Source: Urechidicola croceus
Lineage (GTDB): Bacteria > Bacteroidota > Bacteroidia > Flavobacteriales > Flavobacteriaceae
Length of the DNA: 64,000 nt
Reading direction: 5' to 3'
Assembly (NCBI RefSeq): GCF_001761325.1
Contig: NZ_CP017478.1
Location: forward strand, 378,001-442,000
The notes below the pieces were generated by a model. It did no database searches and was not told the origin of the DNA. It was given only the letters and a program-made list of their open reading frames with translations. Of the stretch, positions 45,530 through 54,145 are shown in pieces; within the stretch, counting starts at the first letter, position 1; every line of letters begins with the position of its first letter. Made by a program: the position numbers and the translations under genes.

Positions 45530-46228
45530 ATGGAAAATATTATTGCTATTGCCACAAAAGAAATAGGTATAAAAGCAGAAAAAGGAGAAAAGGACAATCC
45601 TAGAATACTTCAATATGCAGAGGACACAAATTTTAAAAATTATAAATCTGACGAGTCTCACTGGTGTAGTCTTTTTATCAATTGGTGTGCACATAAAGCA
45701 GGTTTAGAACGTTCCTATTCACTAGGAGCAAGGTCTTGGCTTAGAGTTGGAATGCAGGTTACAAACCCTGAACCTGGTGATATAGTAATTTTTTGGAGGA
45801 AAGATATTAAATCATGGGAAGGACATGTCGGTATTTTTACAGGTTTTGCAGGTAATAACAGAATTTATTGCCTTGGAGGTAATCAAGGAAGGCAAGTTTC
45901 AATTTCAGCAAGAGGTAGAGATAAGTTACTTGGATTTAGAAGGTTAAGGCCTAATACTGAAGTTCGTTTTCCAAGAAAAATAATAAAGAAAGGAAGTACA
46001 GGAGAATTGGTTGTTTTATTACAAGACACCTTAAAGATTATGGGTTTTAATGTTGGAACATCAGATGGAGTATTTGGAACTAAAACTGAAGATGCTTTGA
46101 AGGAATTTCAATCGACTAATGAGAATTTAAAGATTGATGGAGTTTTTAATAAGAATACAAGAGAATATGCAGAAGCTGTTTTAAATGGTGTTGCATCTGT
46201 AAAGAAATTTTTGCAAGATATTTTTTAA
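45530..46228 (+). CDS. TIGR02594-type cysteine amidase/endopeptidase with peptidoglycan-binding domain
   Basis: 232 aa from ATG 45530 (preferred over the TTG at 45509). The CHAP/NlpC-like domain (about 1-140) has the nucleophile in HWCSLFINWCAHKAG, and later PGDIVIFWR and the catalytic His in EGHVGIFTG. A PG_binding_1 domain (about 150-225) follows: RKIIKKGSTGELVVLLQ, GVFGTKTEDALKEFQ. There is no signal peptide, so it would have to leave through lysis, a phage-like device or an unusual route. Likely a cell wall hydrolase; it is first of three close genes (27-nt gap). Confidence 0.75.
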   Translation: MENIIAIATKEIGIKAEKGEKDNPRILQYAEDTNFKNYKSDESHWCSLFINWCAHKAGLERSYSLGARSWLRVGMQVTNPEPGDIVIFWRKDIKSWEGHVGIFTGFAGNNRIYCLGGNQGRQVSISARGRDKLLGFRRLRPNTEVRFPRKIIKKGSTGELVVLLQDTLKIMGFNVGTSDGVFGTKTEDALKEFQSTNENLKIDGVFNKNTREYAEAVLNGVASVKKFLQDIF

Positions 46229-46255
46229 ATAAAAGTTTAATTAAAATTAATTATT

Positions 46256-47788
46256 ATGGCAAATGAAGTATTACCCGAAAAATTAATGAATTCCATTTTA
46301 GGAAAGTTTTATGACCTTCTTACAAATGGAGATGATGTTGTACCAAAATCTGATGACAATTATCTGGCTTGGTTATCCGTTGGAATGCCCTTTCCAAAAG
46401 AAGAATTAGAATATTTGTCAACCGGATTTACTGGTGTGTATAGAGAGCCTGAACCTGCTCCCGTTGTTGATGGCCAACAACCACCAGTACCTAAAGAAAA
46501 AACTCCTGAAGAATTAAATCAGTTATTAGCACAAGATGTAACTCGTAAATATATGCAGGCCGAGAATTTGGCTCGTTTGGCTGATATGGTACCAGATACG
46601 AGTGGTGTGACTGGAGATGTAACCACTAATGTTTGGAATCCTGAGAACACTTTGTCTCAGGCATATAGACATATTTTGAAATTTAGTCAGGTTGCTAATT
46701 TTGAGCCAGATCAGAAAACAAAAGATAAAATAAAAAAACTTAGAGGACTTCTTCAAGAAACCAAAATAAAGAAAAACTTAATTACTGATGAAGAGGAAGA
46801 AGTATTGCAAGAGACTGAAATTGTGAGAAAGTACAATGAAAAGATGCAAAATTATATGAATGTGGCCTTAGAATATAATACTCATAGAGTGAATGCCTTG
46901 GCGGCTAAAGATCCTGCAGCAGTACATTTTTGGGCAATGAATGCACCAATTTTAAGAAATAAAGTTATTGCTGCTAAAAATGATTGGGTTACCAATGGAT
47001 TTAAAGAGGATTACGATCAAATAGCAGCATTTATTTCTCAGGTAGAGGGAAGAAGTATGTTGACCTTAAAGCAGCAATACATAGATGATATGGACAAAGC
47101 AAGGTTGACGGGACCATCTTCTGGATCTGATTTTTTCTACACTTCACTTATTCCAGGAGGTTTTGCAGACACAGATAATGGATGGACTCAATTTTCGTTT
47201 AATAGTACCGATGTAAGTGCCAATTACTCCTTTGATTCGAAAAAAGGAGGAGGAGGTGGAGGACTTTCACTTGGTATTTTTAATATTGGTGGTGGAGGAA
47301 GTTATGAGAAACAGAAGTCAAAATCAAAGATTGATACTTCTCGTTTTAGATTGACTTTTAAAATATGTCAAGTTCCTTTTGTTAGACCTTGGTTTAATAC
47401 AAATTTCTTAACAAGTAAATATTGGAGATTTGATCAGAATAATGGAGAATTTAAAGATAATATGGTTTCAGATGGTGCTTCTCCACCAAATGGAATGATA
47501 CCTGCATATACTACTACGGCTATTTTTGTTAAAGACTTATTTATGTATTTTGGAGAAAGTCATAAAGAGATAACCAAAGAAATGAGTAAAGCAAAAGGTG
47601 GAGGATTTGTTTCATGGGGCCCTTTTCATGCTGGTGGAAGTTATCAATCTCATAAACAAGATAGAAATCAAGAATTTTCGAGTGATAGTCAGGGTATTAG
47701 AGTGAAAGGGATGCAATTAATAGGTTTTAAATGTCATATGATGCCGAAATGCCCAGATCCGAAGCCAGATATTCAGGAATGGGTTTAA
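46256..47788 (+). CDS. hypothetical protein with two Gly-rich putative beta-hairpin segments
   Basis: 510 aa, no family recognised and no signal peptide. The first 290 residues are mostly helical and charged (SQAYRHILKF, EKMQNYMNVALEYNTHRVNA). The C-terminal part has two similar segments: KKGGGGGGLSLGIFNIGGGG with SYEKQKSKSK (about 330-360), then strand RFRLTFKICQV, and KGGGFVSWGPFHAGGSYQSH with KQDRNQEF (about 440-465), then strand RVKGMQLIGFKCHM. Such paired glycine-rich hairpins occur in pore-forming and secreted beta proteins. It sits between the amidase-like gene and the 582-aa gene. Confidence 0.55.
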   Translation: MANEVLPEKLMNSILGKFYDLLTNGDDVVPKSDDNYLAWLSVGMPFPKEELEYLSTGFTGVYREPEPAPVVDGQQPPVPKEKTPEELNQLLAQDVTRKYMQAENLARLADMVPDTSGVTGDVTTNVWNPENTLSQAYRHILKFSQVANFEPDQKTKDKIKKLRGLLQETKIKKNLITDEEEEVLQETEIVRKYNEKMQNYMNVALEYNTHRVNALAAKDPAAVHFWAMNAPILRNKVIAAKNDWVTNGFKEDYDQIAAFISQVEGRSMLTLKQQYIDDMDKARLTGPSSGSDFFYTSLIPGGFADTDNGWTQFSFNSTDVSANYSFDSKKGGGGGGLSLGIFNIGGGGSYEKQKSKSKIDTSRFRLTFKICQVPFVRPWFNTNFLTSKYWRFDQNNGEFKDNMVSDGASPPNGMIPAYTTTAIFVKDLFMYFGESHKEITKEMSKAKGGGFVSWGPFHAGGSYQSHKQDRNQEFSSDSQGIRVKGMQLIGFKCHMMPKCPDPKPDIQEWV

Positions 47789-47808
47789 TAACTTTAAAGT
47801 GAAAAAGA

Positions 47809-49557
47809 ATGTCTCAATTTGCTACAATTTTTGAAAAAATAAAGGAGGATTTTTTTTCTAATCCTATGTCAGAAAAAGAAAGGGAGAAATATAAACTTAT
47901 TTTTTCTCCCTTTGCCACTGGATTCAACTATGATGATTTTCTATTTTTAGATACAAATACAGCTTCAGAAAATGCTCATAAATTTCAAGATGAATTATAT
48001 GAATTTTCTACAATTGCCAACACAATTCCGAGAGAAGATAATTATTGGGCAGTTTCAGGAAATAAAAACGATTTATTATTTAATCCATTTAAAATAATTG
48101 TAGATAATTTGAGACTACTTGATACTGATACTTTAAAAATTGAGATGTTATATTCACATCAAATTTTTCATAAGGCATTAAATGTGATTGATGAAGTTGA
48201 TAGGGTTAAATATATTTCTTTTTATGATTTAAGAAATAAGATTATAGATGAAATAAGAGAACTAAAAAACTCTTTAAATGATTCAAATAAAGATGCTGTT
48301 AATCTAGAAGTGTCAATGAAAACTGATAATCTTAAAGAGGTTGAAAATCAGTGGGAAATTGGTGGTAAGAAGGAAATAATTGAAAATAAAATTATTGAAG
48401 TGATTAGAGATGAAACTAAAAGATTTATAAAATTCTTTAGTGAAGTAAAAGGTAAATTAGAAACCTTGTCTTTAGAGCATTCAGGATCAACTTTTTATAG
48501 AACCCATTGCAATCCAAATAATCTTTATAAATCAGAAAAACTATCATGGAAGAGGTTTGTTATTGATAAAAATGAACTAAAACAATTATTGGCAAAATCT
48601 GATTTAAAAAAATATGAAGAAATATTTGGTGTAGATACAGATTCGAACATAGATATTGAGTCAATAAAATTTGAGTTACTTTTTGTTAATGTTTTGAGAG
48701 GTTGGTTTGATGAAATGATTTTAGAATCTCCATTTTGGAATATTAATGTATTGAATAAGAACGAAATAGATATCCCAAAAATAACAAGTAAATTGATTTT
48801 TGTGAGAAATGTTGAAATTGAACCAGTAAAAAATTCTGTATCAAATAAGAAGATATTAGAAAAAGGTACATTTAAAAATATTGGACCATTTATGATTAAC
48901 AACAATCAGTTAAAATTGGGGAAGGTTATAAAGTTAAATTCAATAAATAAAACTCTTGGTGTTAAAAGAAATTCAGTGTTTAATGTTAGTTCCAAAATAA
49001 AACAAAAACAAAAGAGAGGAAATCAAAATTTAAGCAACTTAATAACAAGTAAGCAAAAACAGTTTGTTGCTTTAGCACCAAAACTGAGAAAAAGGGAAGT
49101 CGTAATGGCTAAAAGAAAACCCAAAACTATAAATGCTGTAAATTTGATTCAGCCAATAGTTATGCATACCTTTTTTATCTCTATAAAATGTGAGTTTTAT
49201 TTCTTTGACTCAGTAAGTAGAACTCCACTAACAGTAGAATTACAAGATATAAAGTTGTTTCATCAAGATAAACCAATGAACATTAAATTTTCTAAACTAG
49301 GGAATAATGTTTTAACAACTAATTTGAATTTAAATAGTAATTATAAAGTTGTTATAGATTTGGATGGTTATGAATATTTAGAATTCAATTTTTCAGTAAA
49401 ACCTTTGAAGCCTAAAGATAAGATTATTAAGAAAACGATTAATTTAAAAAAAGCACTAGTTGAAGAAATCAAGGACGAAGATTTTTTATTAATAGGTGTC
49501 ATTTCAAAAGAAATAGTTTCATATCCTAACCCAATTAATGGTGCAGACTATATATAA
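47809..49557 (+). CDS. hypothetical protein, third gene of the cassette
   Basis: 582 aa, no family recognised, no signal peptide. Residues ~1-310 are helical and acidic. A basic linker (about 370-450; RNSVFNVSSKIKQKQKRGNQ) follows. The last ~130 residues look like a carboxypeptidase-regulatory/PEGA-like beta-sandwich (CEFYFFDSVSRTPLTVELQD, YKVVIDLDGYEYLEFNFSVK). It starts 20 bases after the Gly-rich protein gene and is the last gene before a 36-bp palindrome. Its job is probably tied to its two partners; no more can be said. Confidence 0.5.
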   Translation: MSQFATIFEKIKEDFFSNPMSEKEREKYKLIFSPFATGFNYDDFLFLDTNTASENAHKFQDELYEFSTIANTIPREDNYWAVSGNKNDLLFNPFKIIVDNLRLLDTDTLKIEMLYSHQIFHKALNVIDEVDRVKYISFYDLRNKIIDEIRELKNSLNDSNKDAVNLEVSMKTDNLKEVENQWEIGGKKEIIENKIIEVIRDETKRFIKFFSEVKGKLETLSLEHSGSTFYRTHCNPNNLYKSEKLSWKRFVIDKNELKQLLAKSDLKKYEEIFGVDTDSNIDIESIKFELLFVNVLRGWFDEMILESPFWNINVLNKNEIDIPKITSKLIFVRNVEIEPVKNSVSNKKILEKGTFKNIGPFMINNNQLKLGKVIKLNSINKTLGVKRNSVFNVSSKIKQKQKRGNQNLSNLITSKQKQFVALAPKLRKREVVMAKRKPKTINAVNLIQPIVMHTFFISIKCEFYFFDSVSRTPLTVELQDIKLFHQDKPMNIKFSKLGNNVLTTNLNLNSNYKVVIDLDGYEYLEFNFSVKPLKPKDKIIKKTINLKKALVEEIKDEDFLLIGVISKEIVSYPNPINGADYI

Positions 49558-49708
49558 GTCAACATTTAATCATTTATATTTTGATAATGTGGATAGTGAA
49601 ATCGAAGCTATTTTAAAATGTGAAATATACTTGTTTTAAAAAAAATATATTCTAGAGAATTAAAAAATAATAAACATTTCAGATTGTATCTCTACTTATT
49701 AAACCAAC

Positions 49709-49744
49709 AGAGCCAATTAAATGATTAATCATTTAATTGGCTCT
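49709..49744 (+). terminator. 36-bp perfect palindrome, probable bidirectional terminator
   Basis: AGAGCCAATTAAATGATT and its exact reverse complement are joined with no spacer. It lies between the convergent three-gene cassette (+) and the J-domain gene (-). There is no long T-run; A/T-rich DNA follows on both sides. It could also be a protein-binding site. Confidence 0.55.
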
Positions 49745-49803
49745 ATAATATAAATTAATGTATTAAAAACTATGACTAAATTTTATACAAATAAAAATAT
49801 AGA

Positions 49804-50250
49804 CTAATCTAACACTGCTACTTTTTTTATCTTTCTGTAAAGAAAAGAATTGAAAATATTTCTTTTCCCAAAATTACTTAGAGATTTACTATTTCTAAAT
49901 TTGTTAAAGAGTTTTTGGTTCACTCCAAAATATTCGTATGTATTACCATCGGTAAATGTAACTTCAAGCAGCATACTTTTATGGTGAAAGTCAGCAACCT
50001 TTGATTCTGAAATTGTTTTAGCATAATCTTCTAAATTTAACTCTTTAGTTTCAGGAGCTATGCTAATTAAAAAATGATAACCATCAATAATTTTTAGACT
50101 TATTTCACCTGCCTCTTCTTTTTTGTCTTCGTCTTGAAATTTATCTGGATGCCATTCTTTTACTAACCCTCTATAAGTAGTTTTAAGTTCTTTAAGGTCA
50201 ATACTACCTTCTACTTTAAAAAGCTTTTTATATTCATTTACTCGCTTCAT
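49804..50250 (-). CDS. J-domain/KTSC-domain protein
   Basis: 148 aa from ATG 50250 (MKRVNEYKKLFKVEG); five codons further upstream are open but less likely. The N-terminal J domain (about 1-60) has VKEWHPDKFQDEDKK with the HPD tripeptide, which should stimulate a DnaK-type chaperone. A C-terminal KTSC domain (about 75-140) shows VTFTDGNTYEYFGV and FNKFRNSKSLSNFGKRNI. The J+KTSC combination recurs in Bacteroidota; its role is not known. Confidence 0.8.
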   Translation of the reverse strand: MKRVNEYKKLFKVEGSIDLKELKTTYRGLVKEWHPDKFQDEDKKEEAGEISLKIIDGYHFLISIAPETKELNLEDYAKTISESKVADFHHKSMLLEVTFTDGNTYEYFGVNQKLFNKFRNSKSLSNFGKRNIFNSFLYRKIKKVAVLD

Positions 50251-50515
50251 ATATGCTATTTTCAAAAATTTTGTGCAAATCTATTCATATTATTTGAGAT
50301 ATGATAGATCTATTGATTATTTAAACAATTATTTATAATGTGTGATTTTAGTCACTAAAAGGGATTTTTTGCTTTTGATTTTTAAGTTTTGTATCTTTTG
50401 TTTACACCAAATACATCCAACTATTTTTTTGATTTTAAAGCATTTAATTGGGCTAATTAACAGAATGTTAGTATGTTTAAACTATTATTTAGACTTAAAT
50501 TTTTTATATAAAAAA

Positions 50516-50541
50516 AACGGATTAAGCACACTTAATCCGTT
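50516..50541 (-). terminator. terminator of the tRNA-Met gene
   Basis: Perfect 11-bp stem AACGGATTAAG / CTTAATCCGTT with loop CACA, followed by seven T on the minus strand, 23 bases past the tRNA 3' end. Confidence 0.85.
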
Positions 50542-50563
50542 GATTTTTAACAATTTAAACATG

Positions 50564-50637
50564 TAGCGAGAGGGAGATTTGAACCCCCGACCTCCGGGTT
50601 ATGAATCCGACGCTCTAACCAACTGAGCTACCTCGCC
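50564..50637 (-). tRNA. tRNA-Met (anticodon CAT)
   Basis: 74-nt cloverleaf on the minus strand. Acceptor stem GGCGAGG/TCTCGCT with discriminator A; D arm GCTCAGTTGGTTAGAGC; anticodon CAT (50601-50603 as ATG on the + strand) in loop TTCATAA; T arm GGGGGTTCAAATCTCCC. CCA is not encoded. The sequence is that of an elongator tRNA-Met; a CAT-anticodon tRNA-Ile2 cannot be fully excluded. Confidence 0.95.
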
Positions 50638-50648
50638 ATAAGCGGATG

Positions 50649-50677
50649 CAAATATATAATAATTTATTTTTGTACAA
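50649..50677 (-). promoter_or_regulatory. promoter of tRNA-Met
   Basis: On the minus strand TTG (50675-50677; TTTG with 50678), 18 nt, TATATTTG (50649-50656), ending 11 bases before the tRNA 5' end; a perfect consensus match. Confidence 0.8.
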
Positions 50678-50761
50678 ACTATTCTCATTGAATTTTTTGA
50701 AGATTAAATATATTTTTTTTAAATCAAATAAATATATATATTGTGCATCAAATAAATTGAT

Positions 50762-51145
50762 ATGACCGAAAAAGTAAAGTTAGAAATTGAATTTCCTATT
50801 CACGCATCTCCAAAAATGTTATACCAGTATTTTGGAACGGCATCTGGCTTGTCTGAATGGTTTGCTGACAATGTAAATTCTAGAGGTGAAGTATTCACTT
50901 TTATATGGGATGGATCAGAAGAAAAGGCAAAAGTATTATCAAATAGACCAGATTTTCGTTTACGTTTAAAATGGTTAGAAAGTGAAGACGATAATTCTTA
51001 TTTTGAGTTTAGAATTCAAGTAGATGAACTCACTAAAGATGTTTCTTTAATTGTTACAGATTTTGCTGAAGAAGATGAGGTAGATGAATCTAAAATGTTT
51101 TGGGAAAATCAAATCGATGAACTTAAACACCGAATTGGTGCATAA
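50762..51145 (+). CDS. START-like/AHSA1-type domain protein
   Basis: 127 aa, a single SRPBCC-fold domain (VKLEIEFPIHASPKMLYQYFGTASGLSEWFADNV) typical of the conserved Bacteroidota START-like family, related to activators of Hsp90 ATPase homologues. The C-terminal helix carries KMFWENQIDELKHRIGA. It likely binds a hydrophobic ligand; the ligand is unknown. It is followed by a terminator and is a single-gene unit. Confidence 0.8.
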   Translation: MTEKVKLEIEFPIHASPKMLYQYFGTASGLSEWFADNVNSRGEVFTFIWDGSEEKAKVLSNRPDFRLRLKWLESEDDNSYFEFRIQVDELTKDVSLIVTDFAEEDEVDESKMFWENQIDELKHRIGA

Positions 51146-51161
51146 AAAATAAATATTCTTT

Positions 51162-51185
51162 AAGCCTTGAAATTTTTCAAGGCTT
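51162..51185 (+). terminator. Rho-independent terminator after the START-like gene
   Basis: Stem AAGCCTTGA / TCAAGGCTT with a short A/T loop and T-run after it, 16 bases past the stop codon. Confidence 0.85.
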
Positions 51186-51217
51186 TTTTAGTTAAATTTG
51201 CCAACTAATTTATTCAG

Positions 51218-52039
51218 ATGATAAACTTCAATGGCGAATTAGTTTCAGCCAATAAATCGATTTTGAGCAAAGATAACCGTGGTTTAAAATATGGAGATGG
51301 TGTCTTTGAAACGATAAAAATGCATAATTCTAAATTAATTTTTTTTGAAGAACATTACTTTCGTTTAATGGCTTCAATGAGAATGTTGAGAATGGATATA
51401 CCTATGAATTTCACTTTAGAATACGTAGAAAGTCAAATTCAAAGAGTTGCTAAAGCCAATAAATTGGTTGAATTTGCAAGAGTACGTTTGACTGTATTTA
51501 GAAAAGATGGAGGCTTATATACACCAATGACCAATGAAATTGATTTTGTTATTGAAGTTACAGAATTAAATATTGACATTAAGAATCAGTTTACAGTTGA
51601 ATTGTATAAAGATTTTTATATCTATTCAGGGTTGTTATCTACTATAAAAACAACAAATAGAATTTTAAATGTTGTTGCTAGTATTTTTTCTAAAGAGAAT
51701 GATTTTGATAGTTGTTTATTGATAAATGAAAAAAAACAATTGGTAGAAGCTATTTATGGAAATATATTTTTAGTCTTTGGAACTACTGTTGTTACTCCAT
51801 CTATAACTAGTGGTTGTGTCAAAGGAATAGTTCGAGCGAAATTGATTAATATTCTAAAAAAGAAATTAAGTTTTTCTGTAGAAGAGCGTGAAGTTTCACC
51901 TTTTGAATTACAAAAAGCAGATGAATTATTTATTACAAATAGCATTATTGATATTCAACCAGTAACTAATTATCGTAAAAAAGTTTATAAGAAAGAAATT
52001 ACAACTCAAATTGCGGAGTTGTTGAGAAATAGTTATTAA
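51218..52039 (+). CDS. class IV PLP-dependent aminotransferase (PabC/IlvE-like)
   Basis: 273 aa fold type IV enzyme. The N-terminal strand INFNGELVSANKSILSKDNRGLKYGDGVFET is typical, and the PLP Lys is in STIKTTNRI (about residue 146). SCLLINEKKQLVEAIYGNIF follows, with the phosphate-binding ITSGCVKGIVR. It may be 4-amino-4-deoxychorismate lyase (folate) or a branched-chain/D-amino acid aminotransferase; these are hard to separate by eye. The stop overlaps the convergent yqgE gene by 4 bases. Confidence 0.8.
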   Translation: MINFNGELVSANKSILSKDNRGLKYGDGVFETIKMHNSKLIFFEEHYFRLMASMRMLRMDIPMNFTLEYVESQIQRVAKANKLVEFARVRLTVFRKDGGLYTPMTNEIDFVIEVTELNIDIKNQFTVELYKDFYIYSGLLSTIKTTNRILNVVASIFSKENDFDSCLLINEKKQLVEAIYGNIFLVFGTTVVTPSITSGCVKGIVRAKLINILKKKLSFSVEEREVSPFELQKADELFITNSIIDIQPVTNYRKKVYKKEITTQIAELLRNSY

Positions 52040-52590
52040 TTAAGTGAAGGGTTTTTAGGAGCATTAGCCCATATTTGATATTCACCACCTAATTGCATTA
52101 ATTTGTTTTTCCACATTGATGCATTGGTAGTTAGTATGTTAGAGTAACTATTTTCTACTACTAACCATGTGTCTTCAATTAATTCTTCAGTCAATTGATT
52201 AGCTTCCCAACCAGAATAACCTAAAAAGAAACGAATATCTCTTCGAGTAATTACTTTTGCTTTTAAAAGTTTAGAAACTGAATCAAAGTTACCACCCCAA
52301 TAAATGCCACTTGCAATTTTTACACTATCAGGAATTAAATGTGGAATATTATGAATAAAATATAGATTTTCTTTTGAAACAGGGCCTCCATTATAAACAG
52401 GAAAATCACAATCTATTTCAGGAACAAGATCATTCATTTTATATTTCATAGGTTTATTCATAATGAATCCTATGGAGCCAGTATTATTGTGTTCTGTAAG
52501 TAGAACTACAGATCTGTTGAATGAGCGATCATTTAAAATTGAAGGCTCAGCAACAAGAAGTCTTCCTTTTGTTGGCTCTAATTCAATCAT
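52036..52590 (-). CDS. YqgE/AlgH family protein
   Basis: 184 aa, the standard length of the DUF179/UPF0301 family. The N-terminus PTKGRLLVAEPSILNDRSFNRSVVLL and the motif GSIGFIMNKPM are diagnostic; the C-terminus has FFLGYSGWEANQLTEEL. The molecular function of the family is unsettled. It is downstream of the HU gene but separated from it by a terminator. Confidence 0.9.
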   Translation of the reverse strand: MIELEPTKGRLLVAEPSILNDRSFNRSVVLLTEHNNTGSIGFIMNKPMKYKMNDLVPEIDCDFPVYNGGPVSKENLYFIHNIPHLIPDSVKIASGIYWGGNFDSVSKLLKAKVITRRDIRFFLGYSGWEANQLTEELIEDTWLVVENSYSNILTTNASMWKNKLMQLGGEYQIWANAPKNPSLN

Positions 52591-52635
52591 TTATACTAAT
52601 TTTTAGATAAATGTATGGAAATAAATCGAATAAAA

Positions 52636-52664
52636 AAAACTCCCTTTGTTAAAAAGAGAGTTTT
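52636..52664 (-). terminator. terminator of the HU gene
   Basis: Stem AAAACTCCCTTT / AAAGAGAGTTTT (one G-T type pair) with loop GTTAA, and eight T on the minus strand side. Confidence 0.75.
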
Positions 52665-52693
52665 TAAAAAATAAGTCTTTGGTCTTATTTTTA

Positions 52694-52966
52694 TTAATTT
52701 ACGGCACCGCTGAAACCAGCTCCTGCTTTAAATTTTACAACATTTTTAGCTGCGATTTGGATTTCAGCTCCAGTCTGAGGATTTCTTCCAGTTCTAGCAG
52801 CTCTTTGAGATACTGACCAAGTTCCCCAACCTACTAATGAAACTTTTTCACCTTTTTTAAGGGTATTAGTTACATTTTCTGTTAATGAATCTAATGCTGA
52901 TTTTGCAGCCGCTTTTGAAATTCCTGCGTCTGCTGCCATTGCATCAATTAAATCTGATTTGTTCAT
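52694..52966 (-). CDS. hup: HU family nucleoid DNA-binding protein
   Basis: 90 aa from ATG 52966; the 28 extra codons upstream are not part of the protein, as HU is 90 aa and starts [18 protein letters not shown]. The DNA-binding arm is seen as [21 protein letters not shown] bends and compacts DNA as a dimer. A perfect promoter lies at 53021-53050 and a terminator after the gene. Confidence 0.95.
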   Translation of the reverse strand: MNKSDLIDAMAADAGISKAAAKSALDSLTENVTNTLKKGEKVSLVGWGTWSVSQRAARTGRNPQTGAEIQIAAKNVVKFKAGAGFSGAVN

Positions 52967-53020
52967 AATTTTAAATTTAATTATTTTGGTTAAACATAGT
53001 TTTGCTTTGTAAAAGCCTAA

Positions 53021-53050
53021 CAAATATAGACGGAATAAGGGTTTGTGCAA
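53021..53050 (-). promoter_or_regulatory. promoter of the HU gene
   Basis: On the minus strand TTG (53048-53050), 19 nt, TATATTTG (53021-53028): a full match to the Bacteroidota consensus, about 55 nt before the start codon. It also shows that the longer frame starting at 53050 cannot be the translated form. Confidence 0.8.
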
Positions 53051-53156
53051 GTTTACTCATTAAAAAAATGCCTATTTGTTAATAAAAGAAGCCAAAATGT
53101 TAATAACCATAAAGTTTTTTAGTGAAAAATAATAAAACCCTTTAAAAATAGGGGGT

Positions 53157-54101
53157 TCAGAGCATTTTAGCGTTCGGTTCAATTGAATAGCCATTTAATA
53201 GACTTTTTGCATCCATTTTTCGTTTACCAGATAGCTTCAAACTATCAATAATTAGGTATCCTTCATTTACAGCAACTTTTATTTCCTTTTTTGAAGTAAT
53301 AATATCACCTATATTGTGAAAATGTGAAATTTCTAATTTTTGTACATCGTAAATTTTTGTAATAATTTCATCCTTACCATTAACTAAGGTTGTCCAAGCA
53401 CCTGGAAAAGGGTTTAACCCTCTTATTTTGTTATATATATTATCTAATGAGTCATTCCAATTTACTTTACAAGTTTCAGTATGTATTTTTGGAGCAGATT
53501 TCTCTTCCTTGTCTGGTTGTTTATATGTCGATATTGTATCATGTAATATTAAGTCAACAGTTTTGTTTACCAACTTTGAACCTTGAATCATTAATTTGTC
53601 ATGCAGTTCACCTAAAGTTTCATTTGGTTCAATGGTTGTTTCAGATTGTAAAATGATTTCTCCTGTATCAATTTTATCGTCAATGAAAAAAGTTGTTACA
53701 CCTGTTTTAGATTCACCATTAATGATTGCCCAATTTATTGGGGCAGCTCCTCTATATTGAGGTAGTAATGATGCATGTAAATTAAAGGTTCCATATTTTG
53801 GCATCTTCCAAACAACTCTTGGTAGCATTCTAAAAGCAACGACTATTTGTAAATTAGCATTTAAACTTTGTAATTCATCAATAAATTCTTCATTTTTAAG
53901 ATTTGTTGGTTGAAGTACTTTTAAATTATGCTCAAGGGCAAATTTTTTAACTGCAGATTGATTTAATTTGCGTCCACGACCAGCAGGCCTATCGGGTGCC
54001 GTAATAACTCCAACAACATTGAGTTTTTTATCGAGTAGTCCTTTTAAGATTGTTACTGCAAATTCTGGTGTTCCCATGAAAACGATTCGTAGGTCTCTCA
54101 T
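53157..54101 (-). CDS. fmt: methionyl-tRNA formyltransferase
   Basis: 314 aa from ATG 54101 (MRDLRIVFMGTPEFAV, the family start); 11 upstream codons in frame are discarded. Motifs: TAPDRPAGRGRKL (about 40-52), FNLHASLLPQYRGAAPINWAI (folate and active site, His in NLHAS) and the catalytic Asp in DDKIDTGEII. It formylates initiator Met-tRNA with 10-formyl-THF. The C-terminal OB-like domain is present. A small AACCC/GGGTT hairpin overlaps its stop. Confidence 0.93.
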   Translation of the reverse strand: MRDLRIVFMGTPEFAVTILKGLLDKKLNVVGVITAPDRPAGRGRKLNQSAVKKFALEHNLKVLQPTNLKNEEFIDELQSLNANLQIVVAFRMLPRVVWKMPKYGTFNLHASLLPQYRGAAPINWAIINGESKTGVTTFFIDDKIDTGEIILQSETTIEPNETLGELHDKLMIQGSKLVNKTVDLILHDTISTYKQPDKEEKSAPKIHTETCKVNWNDSLDNIYNKIRGLNPFPGAWTTLVNGKDEIITKIYDVQKLEISHFHNIGDIITSKKEIKVAVNEGYLIIDSLKLSGKRKMDAKSLLNGYSIEPNAKML

Positions 54102-54145
54102 TATATATAAGGTGTTAGATTTTGTGAGATACAATAATACTTAAG

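Noticed and set aside
50342-50566. 74-codon + strand frame before the tRNA
   Set aside because: It runs through the tRNA terminator into the tRNA 3' end, has Phe/Leu-rich composition from AT-rich DNA and no homology pattern.
52967-53050. 28-codon N-terminal extension of HU
   Set aside because: The promoter -7 box (53021-53028) lies inside it, and HU is 90 aa starting at [10 protein letters not shown].
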